A stretch of 64,000 bases of DNA, from assembly GCA_905178155.1 (NCBI GenBank), contig CAJINV010000003.1:7983882-8047881 (forward strand), written 5' to 3'. The notes under the pieces were generated by a model. That model saw only the letters and a program-made list of their open reading frames with translations. It ran no database searches and was not told where the DNA came from. The position numbers and the translations under genes are program-made. Below are positions 43,141 to 54,846 of this stretch, piece after piece. This DNA is from Amoebophrya sp. A120. Its lineage: Eukaryota > Sar > Dinophyceae > Syndiniales > Amoebophryaceae. How positions within the stretch are numbered: position 1 is the stretch's first letter; each line of letters begins with the position of its first letter.

Positions 43141-44805
43141 ATGTACAATCAAAACATCGAGGTTTTGATGGGGACCACGGGGCACCGGACCTCCGTCGGC
43201 GAGGAGATGGAGCAGCACCTAAAGATAAAGCTGCAGGCTATGGTCGCCACGCGCTTCGAGGATTACATCGAAATCGTTGATACCGTGCAAAATGAGCGGG
43301 AAGGTGTTGATGAGTATTCTTACTTCCTAAAACGATTGTGCTGCTTCGCTGTCCTTAGAAGACTCCGCCGAACAGTAGAAGGCTGCATGTGCTAATATAG
43401 CGTTTCGCAACAGTGCGACTCTGCGCCAGATCTCTGTTTAAGTTGTACGGAAGAAGGAATTTGGGCACGTCGTCTCCTTTTCAAAGCCGAATGCAACATA
43501 GTTCCAAAACTAATACTCCATATCCACGAACTAACAGCTGGCAAGCTGCGGTATCTGGACTGCAGATTACTAACTTCGTGTCCGGCGAAGTCGGGGATCA
43601 GCATTTGCGTGCAGTCGGAGTCCCAATTTTTGGTATACGTGAACAACACGGCGCCGAGCAAGGTGGTGTCCTCCTCCTCGAAGACCACGCCCTTGGGCGA
43701 TCATCCGGAGTCCACCGCTGGGGCCGACCCTTACCACCAGGCGGCCTCGAGTTCGTCCTCCCGGCCACCCATCTCGCTTAATATGGACCACCAGCAGTAC
43801 AACAACCCCCACGTCGGCCTCCGCGTGCCGTCACCCTCGCAGTCCCCCCCACTGCCGTTCAGCGGAGCGGCCTCCGGGTCCCTGTTCGCCGAGCACTCGC
43901 CACCCACTTCCACGGTGGGGGGGCTCGCGGCGGCCAGGTCGGGGTTCGCGGCTTCGACCAGTGGCGGCGAGTGGTCCGAGCAGGAATGGTCCCCGCGTGA
44001 AGACGGGGACGGGGAGGAGTCGGCTTCTTCCTCCAGTTTCGTGCTCCGCGAGCTCGAGACCGCGCGGCGCTCGTCGGACCTGGGCAGCTCCGTGGACCGC
44101 AACAACTCGGACCCGCTGGCGGCACTGTCGCGCGAGCCGTCCCTCAGTGCGCAAAGCAAGCATCAAGTTCTGGCCGCGGCAACGGAGCAGCCCTCGTCCA
44201 GTTCCAGTACGCCTGCATTCGGACCCGCGACCCGAGTGCAGATGCAGAGCACAACAACCGGACTGCATCAAAGTGGCCATGCGTCGAGAGCAGCAGACCT
44301 GCTTCAGCAGCACGCGCATCTTGCTACGCAGCCGCACAATAATTCCGATCATGTGCTGCCTTCGGCCGCAGAAGCAGTGCTGTCGAGTATGAATCATAAT
44401 CTTCAACACGCGCCGCGAATGGAACAATCCGATGCAAAGTTTCCTTCAACCGCCACCGCGCCCGGGCTTGTAGCGGACAACTTCACGGACGCGGTGCAAC
44501 TCCTGTCGCGCGAACCTTCGCCGCAGAAGAGCAGCTCCGCTTCTTCCAATCCGCGCCCGCCTCCGGAACGCCTATTACCGCTCGAGGAGGAGGAAGATGA
44601 GGCGCTTCTTCAGCGGCGCAGCGCCTCGGCGGTAGCTTCGACCTCGCTGTTAACTACGAGCTCAATGAAGAGTTCCGGGAGCAATCACCACGCCGCGCGT
44701 ACCTATTCCTTGGACGTGAATTTTTCGGCCGAGGGAAGCGACCGCGCCAAGAAAAGTGTGAACGAGTCGCCATCGCACGTGCATAAGTACCATACTCCAT
44801 CATAG
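43141..44805 (+). CDS. Ser-rich protein of unknown function, at least two exons
   Basis: A first exon from ATG 43141 encodes a helical segment (MEQHLKIKLQAMVATRFEDY). The main exon, 43414-44805, opens with a beta-rich stretch (VPKLILHIHELTAGKLRYLD; QFLVYVNN), then runs for about 390 residues as Ser/Pro/Ala-rich disordered sequence ending HKYHTPS. The acceptor at 43413 is good; the donor is uncertain (GCGGGAAG|GTGTTG gives the wrong phase; GCT|GTCC at 43352 gives the right one). A rival frame at 43413-43781 is open but shorter and not Ser-rich. No family recognised. Confidence 0.5.
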
Positions 44806-44917
44806 ACCTAGCAATAGCGAATCCTAGGCCGAACCTTTATTTACCACAGCGTGTGTTTATTCGCCCTTGTGAAGTTGCTACTCGGTGCAGGATTGATGAT
44901 GATGATGATAATGATAA

Positions 44918-46370
44918 TACTCAATTTGTTGGAGCGGAGTGAAATTTTGGGGCTGTGCTTTTGTGTTAGTACTGGCTGAACTCCAAACTACCTTCCTCAG
45001 AACCGTGTCCGCCACGACAGTGCTATCTTCCCGATCGGCTGCAAGTGCCGCTAGTCCGAAGCTGTCTCCATCGAAAGCGCGGCGGACGAGTCCAAGCAAG
45101 TTGAAGCAGGGTTTGCAAAGCTGGGCGGAAGAAGTCAACTCGTTCGGACAGAGTGGCTCCTGCGTGTCGCTGTCTGCCTTACTGGAGCATGGATACGTCG
45201 TGTGGAAGAATCATCTGAAAGGTACCATTACTCAGGAGTAGAGTTTGTCTGCCCTCGTAGCACCGCACGACTGCTGGTTGTTGCGATGTGGAACACTAAA
45301 CCCTAAACGCGACTGACGACAGAAAACATGATGATGTGTGTTCTCACGTAGACTAAAACTAGGTAAATAAATGTATGATACATACTTAACGCAAGTTCTC
45401 AACCCTACCACAGATGACCTGATGCGGAGCCTGTCTTCTTCGAAAGGGAAGCGGCCTCTCGGCGCTTTCGGGTCGTACGTCGGAAACAGTAACCAGGGTA
45501 TCACGGCCGCCAGTCTGCACGACGAGGCACACCGCTGGTTCAACCAGGAGCAGTTCGAAAAGGCGGCGGCCTGCTGCGTGGAGGCGTTGCGATGTGAACG
45601 CACACTAAAAGGGACCAACATCAGCCTGTACAAGAACATTCTGCGGTTGCGGGCAGAAGCGTACTTTCACTTGGAAAAGTACCAACTCTGCCTCAACGAC
45701 GTCGAGGGGAAGCTGCTCGTGCTGGAGAAGACGGACGGCATGCTGTACTACCGGCAAGCCATGGCGCTCAAGTCGCTCGGCCGCGCCGAAAAGGCTTTAG
45801 AAGCGATCATGACTGCGATGCACCACGAACCCCAAAACGTGTTACTGGAAGAGGTAAAAATAAATGAATTTCTATACCGGATTATACGTTAGCGAGTAAT
45901 TGCTATTGCTTTGTCCTCCATGACAGTCTGCACCCCTCTCCTGCAGCAAACGCAGAAAGCGAATCACATATACAGTATTTTGTGATGTTGTCCCGTATGT
46001 GAACAGAATGCAACAGCAGCATGATTTATTGCAGGCGTTCGCGTTGATCTTTGAGGAAGCGTCCAACGTTATCGCAAGCGGACGCCCAAAGCAAGACGAA
46101 ACAAGGTCGCCCCGCACCCGGGGCCGGCAGCGTGGTCCTCCGCGGCTGTCGGCTGCGGCGCTAGAAACCTTGTCTTCCACGACGCAAGCGACCCGCCTGT
46201 CTTCGCAGTCAACCACACCCTCGCCGTCCAACTACTCGCGAAGCAGTTCTTTCTATGACAGTGCACAACTCCCCCTACCCCTTATTGGTTTGGCGGGCAT
46301 GAGTAGGGAGAGAAGCGCCAGCAAAGAAAGATGCAGTTTAAACGTACCTTTAAGGCCTGTGGCTCGGTAG
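44918..46370 (+). CDS. TPR-repeat protein, start unresolved
   Basis: Frame opens after a stop at 44915 but has no ATG, so the first exon is missing from my model. Exon 1 ends 45221, exon 2 is 45414-45853, exon 3 is 46035-46370; both introns are GT-AG with matching phase. Exon 2 carries about three tetratricopeptide repeats: EAHRWFNQEQFEKAAACCVE, then LRLRAEAYFHLEKYQLCLND, then LYYRQAMALKSLGRAEKALE. TPRs bind partner peptides, often chaperone tails. Exon 3 starts AFALIFEEASNVIAS and becomes Ser/Arg-rich and disordered, ending at 46370. It resembles general TPR co-chaperones but no specific family is clear. Confidence 0.7.
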
Positions 46371-47369
46371 CACAGTCCCTCCGGTAAGCATGCCAAATCA
46401 GGGGGAGGAGGAATTGTGCACTCCCATACTGTCGACAAGGCACTCCTTGAGGAAATGTGAGGACGATTAGAGCAGGTAGCTCTCGAGAGCTACATGTTCG
46501 CGCAACTAATGTAGCTCATATGTGTTTTGTCTTCTGCCTCTGAGCACGTCAGCGCCGGTGCTCTGTGCGGGTATCCTTTATGTTGCGCCGTGCGAAAGAA
46601 GGAAGGTGCCACTTTTGATCCACATTTTAGTCACGGCGTCGTGATGTTGGAGAATCAAAACATTAACATGCCTAACTGGAATGTTGAATCTAGTCACTTT
46701 CAAAAAGGGCATAGGGTGGATCGAATTTATGTCGATGGTGGATTTGAATGTGTTCATTTGGGTGCTACTCTTGGTTCAGGCTGGTACGGCAGATGTGTGT
46801 CGCTGTCGCGTATCAAAGCCGGCGGCACTAAGATGCGATATTTGCCAATCCGTTTTAGGCGCAAATGGATAGGGCAAACCAGCTTGACTGTTCAAGAAGA
46901 TTTGAAAATTGTAAGCCCTCAACAATACTAGCGTCAGCTCGACGACCTGTTATTTGCGTTTTGCGTTTTGTCTTCAGATCCATTTAAAAGCAACGAGACC
47001 GACCAAATTACAGATAATGATAGATCGTCGAAATAAACAGTCCTGGTATGTCTACTCAATGAATCAATAATGGGATCGTTTTGGCCACAGCACGGGGCCT
47101 TCTTTCGGACGACTGAAGGAGGCGGGGAATGCAGTAACTGTCAGCGGGCATTGGATCAGCTGTTGCCTCTGTGAAGAGAGTTGTCGCTCATGGCTGCTGG
47201 TAGTGGAGCTCTACTAGCAACAAACTCTGGTCAATTCGCCTGTAATGCAGCGGGGAAGGGGACCAACACGAGGTGGTGCTATTTCCGTCCACGGATCTTC
47301 AGTGTGTTGATGAAACGAAAGCTACTGCCATTGGCTAGGGGGCAGTAGAAGATTGCGTTCCTGCTCCAC
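46371..47369. other. Gap with one unsupported open frame
   Basis: A 134-residue frame at 46527-46931 lacks an early ATG (first at about 46642) and is AT-richer than the genes. It reads HRVDRIYVDGGFECVHLG and ends PQQY. It could be an exon or an old gene fragment, but nothing identifies it. The rest is spacer. Confidence 0.35.
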
Positions 47370-50300
47370 ATGAACACAACCCTGGAGCTGTCGAGCATTA
47401 CCGGAGCCTATTCTGCGGCTGGCGGTTTCTTGGATGTTGAGTATGACTGGTCCCCGAAACCAAGAACCGCGCGCCAGTTTATCCGAGCCGAAGGAACGCT
47501 TTCTTCCTTGACGAGCAGTGCTAAATCCGCTTGCAAACCGGCGCAGGAGCAGAGCTTGACTGGTGGCAAGAAGCGCCTGCCGTCGCGGCAAGAAGGGACG
47601 AGGCAACTTTCACCACTCTCTTTGTCCGCAGCAAGAGAGAGCGCCGAAACGTTGGTAGCTGCCGACCCAAAAACTTCTTCCCCGTTCCTGTTCGCCGACA
47701 AGAAACTGCGCCGGGGGGAATGCGGCTCTCATTCCCAAGCGGCTCCACCTAAGCGAGGTTGTTTGGTACTGTTGCATTCGATGATTTTTCTGCGTATATA
47801 TGCTTGGTATTGGTTTTCCTCTTCTGTCGGTTCTTGGTTTTGCACCGCAACAACTGATGGAGTCACTATTTCAATACCGCAGGCCGGCCTTGCACCGCAT
47901 CCTAGTTGTCCCGTGGCACCCGTAATTGGCAAGTCGGAGTCTGCTGCAGAGGTTGTAGCACAGTGTGGAGGTGGACCAAGAGCAGACCAGACGGTCATTA
48001 TGGAGAAAGGGGAACATCACACCGAATCGGAATCGCAGAGAAGAAAAAAAGCGCGGGCGCTCCTGCTGTCTGACCTGCAGGAGGGCGAGCTAGCGGTTTG
48101 CCGAGAAGAGCTGGAGCGTGCGGAGACGCGGCGCGGTCAATTGGAACAGATTCTGGCGAAGACTGCGCAGGCCTTGGAGTCCAAGGACGCAAGAATCGCT
48201 GGGCTCGTGAAAGACCTGGAGGATGAGAGCCAAGCATTCTTTGTCGCGACAAAGAGGTTCGCGGAGACCGAACAGCGGCTCGAGGCAGCCCTTCAAGCTG
48301 CGAAACAGAACAATCACAGCTCCAACGACCTGGATGATGGGCCCCCGCCGTTGCCAAACACAGAAAATGCATCCTGGTCTCGGGTACAACTCGCCGCAAG
48401 AACCGCACATCAAAATAATGCAGAAGATGACGAGAAACTAGAACTACCAGCACCCATAACCAGAACAGGAGCAGCTGCTGCGCGTCCTCCTCTAACGAGA
48501 GCTACGCAGAGCAGTGGGTCGTTTCTAGCAAACATGCCAGTGAGATCGAGTGTCCGTCGGTGCAGCCTTGAAAGTTTGCGTTCGACGGAGGGTCTGCGGC
48601 GGTCGACGATTTTCCCTTGCGACGAGCGGCAGCGGCCGGCATCTACTTCGCACGACCATGAGCAGGGGAGTAGGCGGAGTGTTTCTCGAAACACGCTAGG
48701 CAGCAATGCAGCGCTGGTTGGCCGACCGATTTCGCATGGTTCTAAAAATCGTCGGCACGCGGCCGACGAAATGCCCGCCCTTCGCTGCAAACGTGATGGT
48801 GGCGCAGGAGGTTCCGTCTCGTCTAGACATTCAAGTCGTCAGGGCACAGACGCGAGTCCGGTGCGACAAAGTGAAACGCAGCTCCAGCCGTTGGCGCTCC
48901 TGCACTCGAGCATATCGGTATCCAATGGCAAGGCTAGTTCCCCGGCGCTTTCATCTCTGTGTCCATGCCACCCGACTGCAGGCGTCGCGACCTCCGTCTC
49001 GAGAAACGAATTTTCAACTGCAAACTTTGCTGGGAGGAAGAAAGGCGTGAACAAGATGGGAAGCTGCAAAGAAAGTTGCTGCGGTGCGTCCATATCTTGC
49101 CGAGGAGGTCTCGGACATGACGTCAGGAGGAACCGCCTCGCGACAGGCGGAACCAATGTTGGAGAAGGTAGTCGTAGCTTTTCTTGCAGCCGAGCCAAAG
49201 GAAGTATTGGTGATTGTTCTGCGGTGAAACATCACGAGACGATACAACATCATGAAAGGACTTCTTCTGTGAATCGCGACCACGACCTGTCCACCTCACC
49301 AACATCTCTTGATGCGCTCCGTCTCGAGGCGGCGCCGCCGGCGAAACGTGAACAGATCTGCACACACGATGTGAATGACCAGGACGCGGAGTGTATGGCG
49401 AGTCGGAATGAGTTCGATCTGCATCCGTCGAGTCCCGGCGTGTCATCTTCGATCAGCAGCATTCCGCTGAACGACCAATTGGAGGACACCCGCAGTTTCC
49501 GGGCGGAGCATGACTTGCTGTGGTCGCTTTCCACTGCTCGCGGCGACCGGTTAGAGACCAGAGCGGACGATTGCAGGTCAACAAGCAGTTTCATGCCCCC
49601 GAGCCGTCTTGCCCGGCCAAAAGTGGGCGCGGCACTGGCGGAGACGACATTGCCACCTCTTCGCTTGCAGACCGCAGCGAGTGGGCCCCACGGCAACGAC
49701 GCTTGTGGCGGCACGCGACTGGAAGGAGAGATAGTACCTCCTCTACTCGAAAATGATGATGCGGGCAGCCTTGACTCTGTGCGATTTCGAACTCAAAACG
49801 ATGAGTGCCTTGCCACGACGAGAAGTAGAAGAACCGCGTCGGCGCAGCAGCTGCACAGCCGCACTTCCGCGGAACTGCTGGAGCAGCGGCAACAGGTGTA
49901 TGTGACTTCCGCTCCCGCGTTGCCGCACCTGCAAATGGAGTCGACAGCGGTTCATCTCCTTCGAGAAGCGCATCCGAGTGCAAGCGCATCGATCAGGAAG
50001 AATTATCAAAATATCGCACCATCGGTCGTGGGGACAGGAGAGGTTGGGCATCCTGTGTCGCACCAGCAAGCTGGTGGTTTGGCCCCTGTTGGTGCGCTGC
50101 GAGGTTGCAAGTCATCAGGCAAGAAGAAGTATTGCGATCAGTACCTCTACGGCACGAGTGGCGGCTTGGAAGTCCGACCAGCAAGTAACTACCACTGCAA
50201 CTCAAGCCACTCGAGCTTCTTTCAGCTTACTCCGGACCTGTCCCCGCGGTGCTCCCCGAAGCCGGTGACGCGGTCCCCGAAACCCTCACTCGGGGGCCAG

Positions 50301-52312
50301 AACAAGCACGCCTTACCGCACATCAATCGGCTACCTCTGTACCATCGAGAGCACCTTCCGCACGTTCCGGCCGAAGAAGACCTTCCGGAAGGAGCCCACC
50401 TACACGGCAGTCTGTCGTCGTCGAACCTGGTGGTCTTAGGGGGGTGTAGCTCCACTTATTCCCGCAGCGACGATTTGTACACGATCGACCTGCTCCGTAA
50501 GAGAAATCTCGTACAGCAGCCTCCGTCGTGCAGTCCGTACACTGCTTCTGCTTCGGAGAAAGTGCAGCAGGTGCGGACGGACAGCAGCTTGTGCTCCGGG
50601 CCTTGCTCTACTACTGCAGGGCCACCACAACTATGTCGGACTTCAACCTCCCCCGCGGGGAACTCTCCCGCTATCCGCAGGGCCGCGCCGACAGGTGCCG
50701 CGGATCACGTGGATCCGCTGCGGTGTGCCGTAGAGCACTTTCCGAAGGGATTCTTTCTGCAGCGAGGCCGGTCGCGTTCGCAGGGGCGTCAGTCTAGAAG
50801 TGCCTCTACTGCATCTTCGGTCCCGCGGCCGCAAGGGACGCCAGTACTAGTACCCGAGACCGCAACTTCTTCGGCTCCTACAGCAGCGTCAAACGTGCAG
50901 CTGACCCCCAACAACTACCCCCTTGTTCCAAAGGGTCGCGCTAGCAGTGGAAGCTCCTCGCTGCTCGTTTCGGGGAAGCCCCCCCCGGCGGACCAACTAC
51001 TTCCACAACACACCAACCGGAGCGGCCACCGGAGCATGCCTCTACAGCAGAACCGCAGCTGCTCGTGGCGAAAGCGCGTCCGAACGATGGCCCGAGTGAA
51101 CGGTGTCCGGGTGCGCGAGCTGCGGGAACTGAACGATACTCTGGACGATGTACTGTCACACACCACCACTTCGGACCACGACCCCCACTTACGGTATGAC
51201 ACCTCCTGCACTCCCAACCTGATGGAAACGAGTTCCAGCACCCTAGGCGTACTTCCGCCCACACCGGTGCTCGAGCACACGACCGTGCCTCCTCGAGCAC
51301 ACGAGGAGCCAGACTACAGCCACAGACCTACTTATCGCACGAAAAAAGTGTTTTACTTATGCAACGATTTTGCAAGTTTTGCATCACAGCTTCGTGCAGC
51401 TTACACATGACAAAGAAAACTTGCCATGCGAGACTCCTAAGGGAAAACTACGCACCTAAATATCCACTGTCTTGTATGTGTAGCAAGACTTATTTCCATT
51501 CTATGCGTCAGAAAACAGTTTTTTCTTGCGATACTACTTGTGCAGCAGCATCGGGCGGGGAACGGCATGGTGGAGGCGGATCTCCTCCTGCTTCAGCTCC
51601 TCTTTTACCTCGTTCAGGGGAGCTGCACCACATCACGATGAAAAGTGGCGGAGCTGCTGCTGCTCCGACTCGGGGTCGCGAAGACAGCACGGGAACAAGA
51701 ACTCCGGAAAATTCTTTTCCGGCCTCTACAACTGTGCAGCTTCCATTGATGTCGTGCGGTGGCGCGAGCCAGCAGGGCAGTCGCGCAAGCGAAGGGGACC
51801 CGCGGCCAGAAGCAGCAGTGGGACATCATGAGAAACGCCACTGCGGCAGTGCCACAAACAACTGTTGCGCCAAGGATAAGTCGTGCAGTCCTGTGGCAGC
51901 GCCAAGAAGCGGGCAAAGTCGAGCACCTCTGGGTCCGGGCGGAGCTTCCTGTGACGGGCTTTCGGTTTCAGCGTCACATGTGTTGCCAGGACCCTGTTTG
52001 CCCTCTACGTCGGAAGTAGTGGAAGTTCCAAAAGCGGCCCCTGAGGTCGTTGATCTCGGCGAGAGAACGCCTGTGCCGGGAAAAAGGGGCAACGACTCTC
52101 CTGGCAAAGCGTTAAATGGGCTGGGTCTGAATGGCGGGTCCTGTTTTAATGAATCTGGCGCTGAACAAGAAGTACTGGACGCGCAGCTCGGTTGTGATGT
52201 ACCAATGTACTCAATCGAGAGTCCCCGATCGGCGCCCAAGGTTGTTGTCACGAACTCCTGTGATCGTAATTTTAAGATTCTGCAAAAAGCTTTGGTCTGC
52301 AATCCAAGATAA
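47370..52312 (+). CDS. Large disordered/coiled-coil protein interrupted by an introner element
   Basis: Exons 47370-51333 and 51540-52312 join to 1578 residues. A coiled coil lies at about residues 230-310 (LQEGELAVCREELERAETRR; LEQILAKTAQALESKDARIA). The remainder is Ser/Arg/Pro-rich and low in complexity, with runs such as RSRSQGRQSRSAS. The element at 51333-51533 sits between HRPT and CAAASGG; exact excision keeps the frame for another 257 residues. A second, in-frame intron is possible at 47766-47882: it starts GTACTG, ends CCGCAG, is 117 bp and codes for an oddly hydrophobic stretch (MIFLRIYAWYWFSSS). Without it the protein would be 1539 residues. No family recognised; a scaffold or RNA-associated role is possible from composition alone. 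Confidence 0.65.
47766..47882 (+). other. Candidate in-frame GT-AG intron (39 codons)
   Basis: AT-rich patch in a GC-rich exon, phase 0, length divisible by three, no stop. It encodes the only hydrophobic segment of an otherwise disordered protein. If retained it would add a membrane-like segment; if spliced, the protein has none. Confidence 0.6.
51333..51533. mobile_element. Introner-like TIR element E6, TSD CTACT
   Basis: The left end TATCGCACGAAAAAAGTGTT and the right-end reverse complement TATCGCAAGAAAAAACTGTT match at 18 of 20. Perfect CTACT duplication at 51328-51332 and 51534-51538. Exact excision keeps the frame. No position across the duplication gives GT or AG at the borders, so ordinary splicing cannot explain it. 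Confidence 0.85.
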
Positions 52313-53201
52313 CAGCGTCTGATAGATCGAATCAGGGTTCGATTCCGCAAAAATTAATAACAAGTGCTAGATTAAGTGCGCTATTCCTCCAGACGGTTTT
52401 ACAACACTGTCGCTGGAGCAGCTCGTGCTAGCACGAAAAAACAGAGGAATTTCATCTTTTCTGTGTATTTTTACCTTTTCAAGAGAACAATTGGCGAAGA
52501 TCCATAGTGCTGGTCGAAAGATAAGGAGACCACTCTGACGCAAGTTGGCTATATAGCAAAAAGACTAGACGGAGATTATGTATTCATACCTAGGGAACGT
52601 GGTGTTGCAGGCGCTTCGCAATGACAAAACATCACGCAGCAGCATTTACTTTGCAGCGACCGTCCGAAGGAGGTGTGTGTCGTATCTTTGAAAACGGTCC
52701 GCTCTGTCTCTACTTTTATCGATTGTCGTAGCTGTACCGGAAACAAAACTTTTTCCCAATTTTCCCTGCAGTAGAAGTATCTATTCATCTGCGCGCGAAT
52801 GGCCTGGCTTTCTTGATGATAGCACACGACGTTGCCATAAAATATACACCGCGAATCACAATTTGCCTATAGCCAGGTCCCCGTGATTAACCTTGTACCA
52901 TAAAGATTAGGTTCGTTTGCTAGAATTTTATTTTCTCTATCCTGTAGGCTCGGCAGAAGCTCTAGTGAGAAGTAAGTTATACAAGAGGCGATTCCGAATA
53001 AAACTAGCAGATTCTGTCGAATGAAAATTCTCCAAATTGCGCAACTAAGTGATGCTGTAACAAACAGTTTGTCATATTTTGCCACCGACCACCGGCCAAC
53101 TAGTAAGACCCACCACGGGAGCAAAGGGGAAGACGGGGGCAAATCTGGCAGATTCTTGCTTTCCGCGGCTTGTTGGTATTCGCACGGGATCATTCAACGC
53201 A
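52313..53201. other. Gap before the small membrane protein
   Basis: AT-rich, 889 bp. A short ATG-initiated stretch at 52579 (MYSYLGNVVLQALRNDKTS) could be a first exon, but I cannot link it in phase. Nothing else is supported. Confidence 0.35.
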
Positions 53202-53761
53202 ATGCTGGAAAGTCTAAACCGTATGGTGGAGCGCCACTCTCAGGGTTGGGTTCAGATTCCGCGAGAACCCAGTGAAGTCGAAGAACAGTGTTGGGACTGC
53301 CGCATCGTTGGTTCCATCGCTCTCTTATCCAGTGCAAAAGTATCGTACTCGTAGTAATTGCGTTTATGCATTACAAATCTCTTTGTTAAGGCAAATCTGC
53401 ATTACAAATTTAATTTGCAATGCTAAGTCAATTTGTCATGCAATTTCTACTAGTACGATACTTTTGCAGTTCATATCTCTATTCCACCTCTGCCCTTTCC
53501 TGGCGATGCTTCTTCACGTCACGACGAAATGACCTGGGCAACCGGGTTTTTTTCGGCGCTATGGGAGCGGCTTTTCTCGCTCTCGGGACGTACCGCGCAG
53601 TAACACCAACAAACCATGTTGAGTACGCCGGCAATCCTCGGCAAATAAGACAAGCGCTGCAGGGTGGACCATCTCGAAGCAGGGCCGCAAGCGCGCTACC
53701 CGAAGAAAGCGTTCCTCCGGCCGCGTCACCTTTAGCGACGGAGAGCCCAGCTAATCCTTGA
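53202..53761 (+). CDS. Small DMAC1/DUF4536-like membrane protein, split by an introner element
   Basis: Exons 53202-53325 and 53481-53761 give 134 residues from the ATG at 53202; an upstream exon cannot be excluded, as the frame is open back to 53061. Once the element is removed the core reads CWDCRIVGSIALYSTSALSW, then RRNDLGNRVFFGAMGAAF and LALGTYRA. A CWxCR motif followed by two closely spaced membrane segments is the pattern of DMAC1-type proteins, which assist complex I assembly in mitochondria of animals. The C-terminal 50 residues are Pro/Ser/Ala-rich. The similarity is short, so the family call is tentative, but the two hydrophobic segments are clear. Confidence 0.5.
53326..53475. mobile_element. 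Introner-like TIR element E7, TSD TCTCT
   Basis: 150 bp. The left end TATCCAGTGCAAAAGTATCG and the right-end reverse complement TATGAACTGCAAAAGTATCG match at 17 of 20 and continue into TACT(C/A)GTAG. Perfect TCTCT at 53321-53325 and 53476-53480. Exact excision keeps the frame. The inner region carries repeated GCATTACAAAT words and could fold into a near-complete hairpin. Confidence 0.9.
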
Positions 53762-54846
53762 CGCTTTTTGCCGGGCGTTTCACAGGACGGCAATGCTTGA
53801 CAACTCCCTTTGCCTTCACAACAAGTCGCGCAGGTTGAGATGCGAGTAGGCGATTGTTTTCAAAGCAGCTCTTTTGCGCCACAATTCCTGTCGCTGGAAA
53901 ATCTTCGCGGTGTAAATTCTGTCTTTTCATAGGTTCCAGCAGTGTTGCAATCACGAGCACGACCTATTCTTGTTTAGTCTGGGCCAGAATTTGTCCATCT
54001 GGAAAGCATACTTTCTACGATGGTGGCTTCGCAGAAGGAACAGGGGTGGATTTTGTGCTCCTACAACTCTATTTTCATCTATACCATGTTGTAATTATAC
54101 CCTTTCGGGTGAGGAGGCCCTTTGTACCTAGTACGGAATACGCTAGTTATTCCTCCTGTGCACCAGTCAATCTACTTCACGGTTACCAAGTACATTAAAG
54201 AAAGAACTGAGACTAAAATTGTATCCTCAAATAGTTCTTGTTTTCTCCCTGGTTATCCTGAATTCTTTGCTTGCAGCTGTGGATAGCAACATCTCTTAGC
54301 GGCCGTGGAAACAAACCGATGGGCGCATTTGCGAAAAAACCTTGCAAGTACCGGTCAAATCTTTCTCGTTCGCATCACGCAAGTATTATTTTATCCTGTG
54401 GCCTCTTGCGGTTTGCCGCTTGTGACCGCATTCGTCCACTGTGCAGCTGTCAGTCCAGGAAAATTTTCCATGTTCTCAGTCAAGCGGATGTTGGAGCCAA
54501 AAGTCGTAGAAGCCTCACACTAGGGCGGGGGACCACTACATGCCGGAGCCTCAGCGTCCGCACCATCCTCATTGTTTGGACCAACAACAAAACAGAGTGA
54601 CACGCGTTGCATTACTTTTTTTTCAGATCAAAATTTTTCGGTTGAAGTCGATCTCCTTGTCTATGTGCTTTAGCTTCTACACTCCAAGTGTTGTATTCAT
54701 CTGTGTGATCATTATGCTGCAACGTCGAAAGCTTTCCCCGCAAGTGGGCCAAGGAGAAGTTGTTGGTTCTTCATTTTGTTTTCGTGTGTGGTGTTGAAGA
54801 ATTTGAATTTCTAGAGCTAGACCCGTCTCCGTATTTTCGTCACGAC
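53762..54846. other. Gap before the DIM1 gene
   Basis: 1.1 kb. Open frames at 53854-54198 and 54271-54600 lack motifs and have a composition unlike the flanking genes. No gene supported. Confidence 0.4.

Noticed and set aside
43413-43781. Alternative 122-residue frame at the start of the Ser-rich exon
   Set aside because: Fits the GAAG|GTGTTG donor phase but stops early, whereas the other frame continues for about 460 residues with the composition of neighbouring genes. Not fully excluded.
46527-46931. 134-residue open frame
   Set aside because: No early ATG, overlapping frames equally open, no motif; kept only as a remark in the gap entry.
52330-52352. GGTTCGATTCC, a tRNA T-loop-like word
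   Set aside because: The T stem does not pair (only two base pairs) and no D arm, anticodon arm or acceptor stem can be drawn around it.
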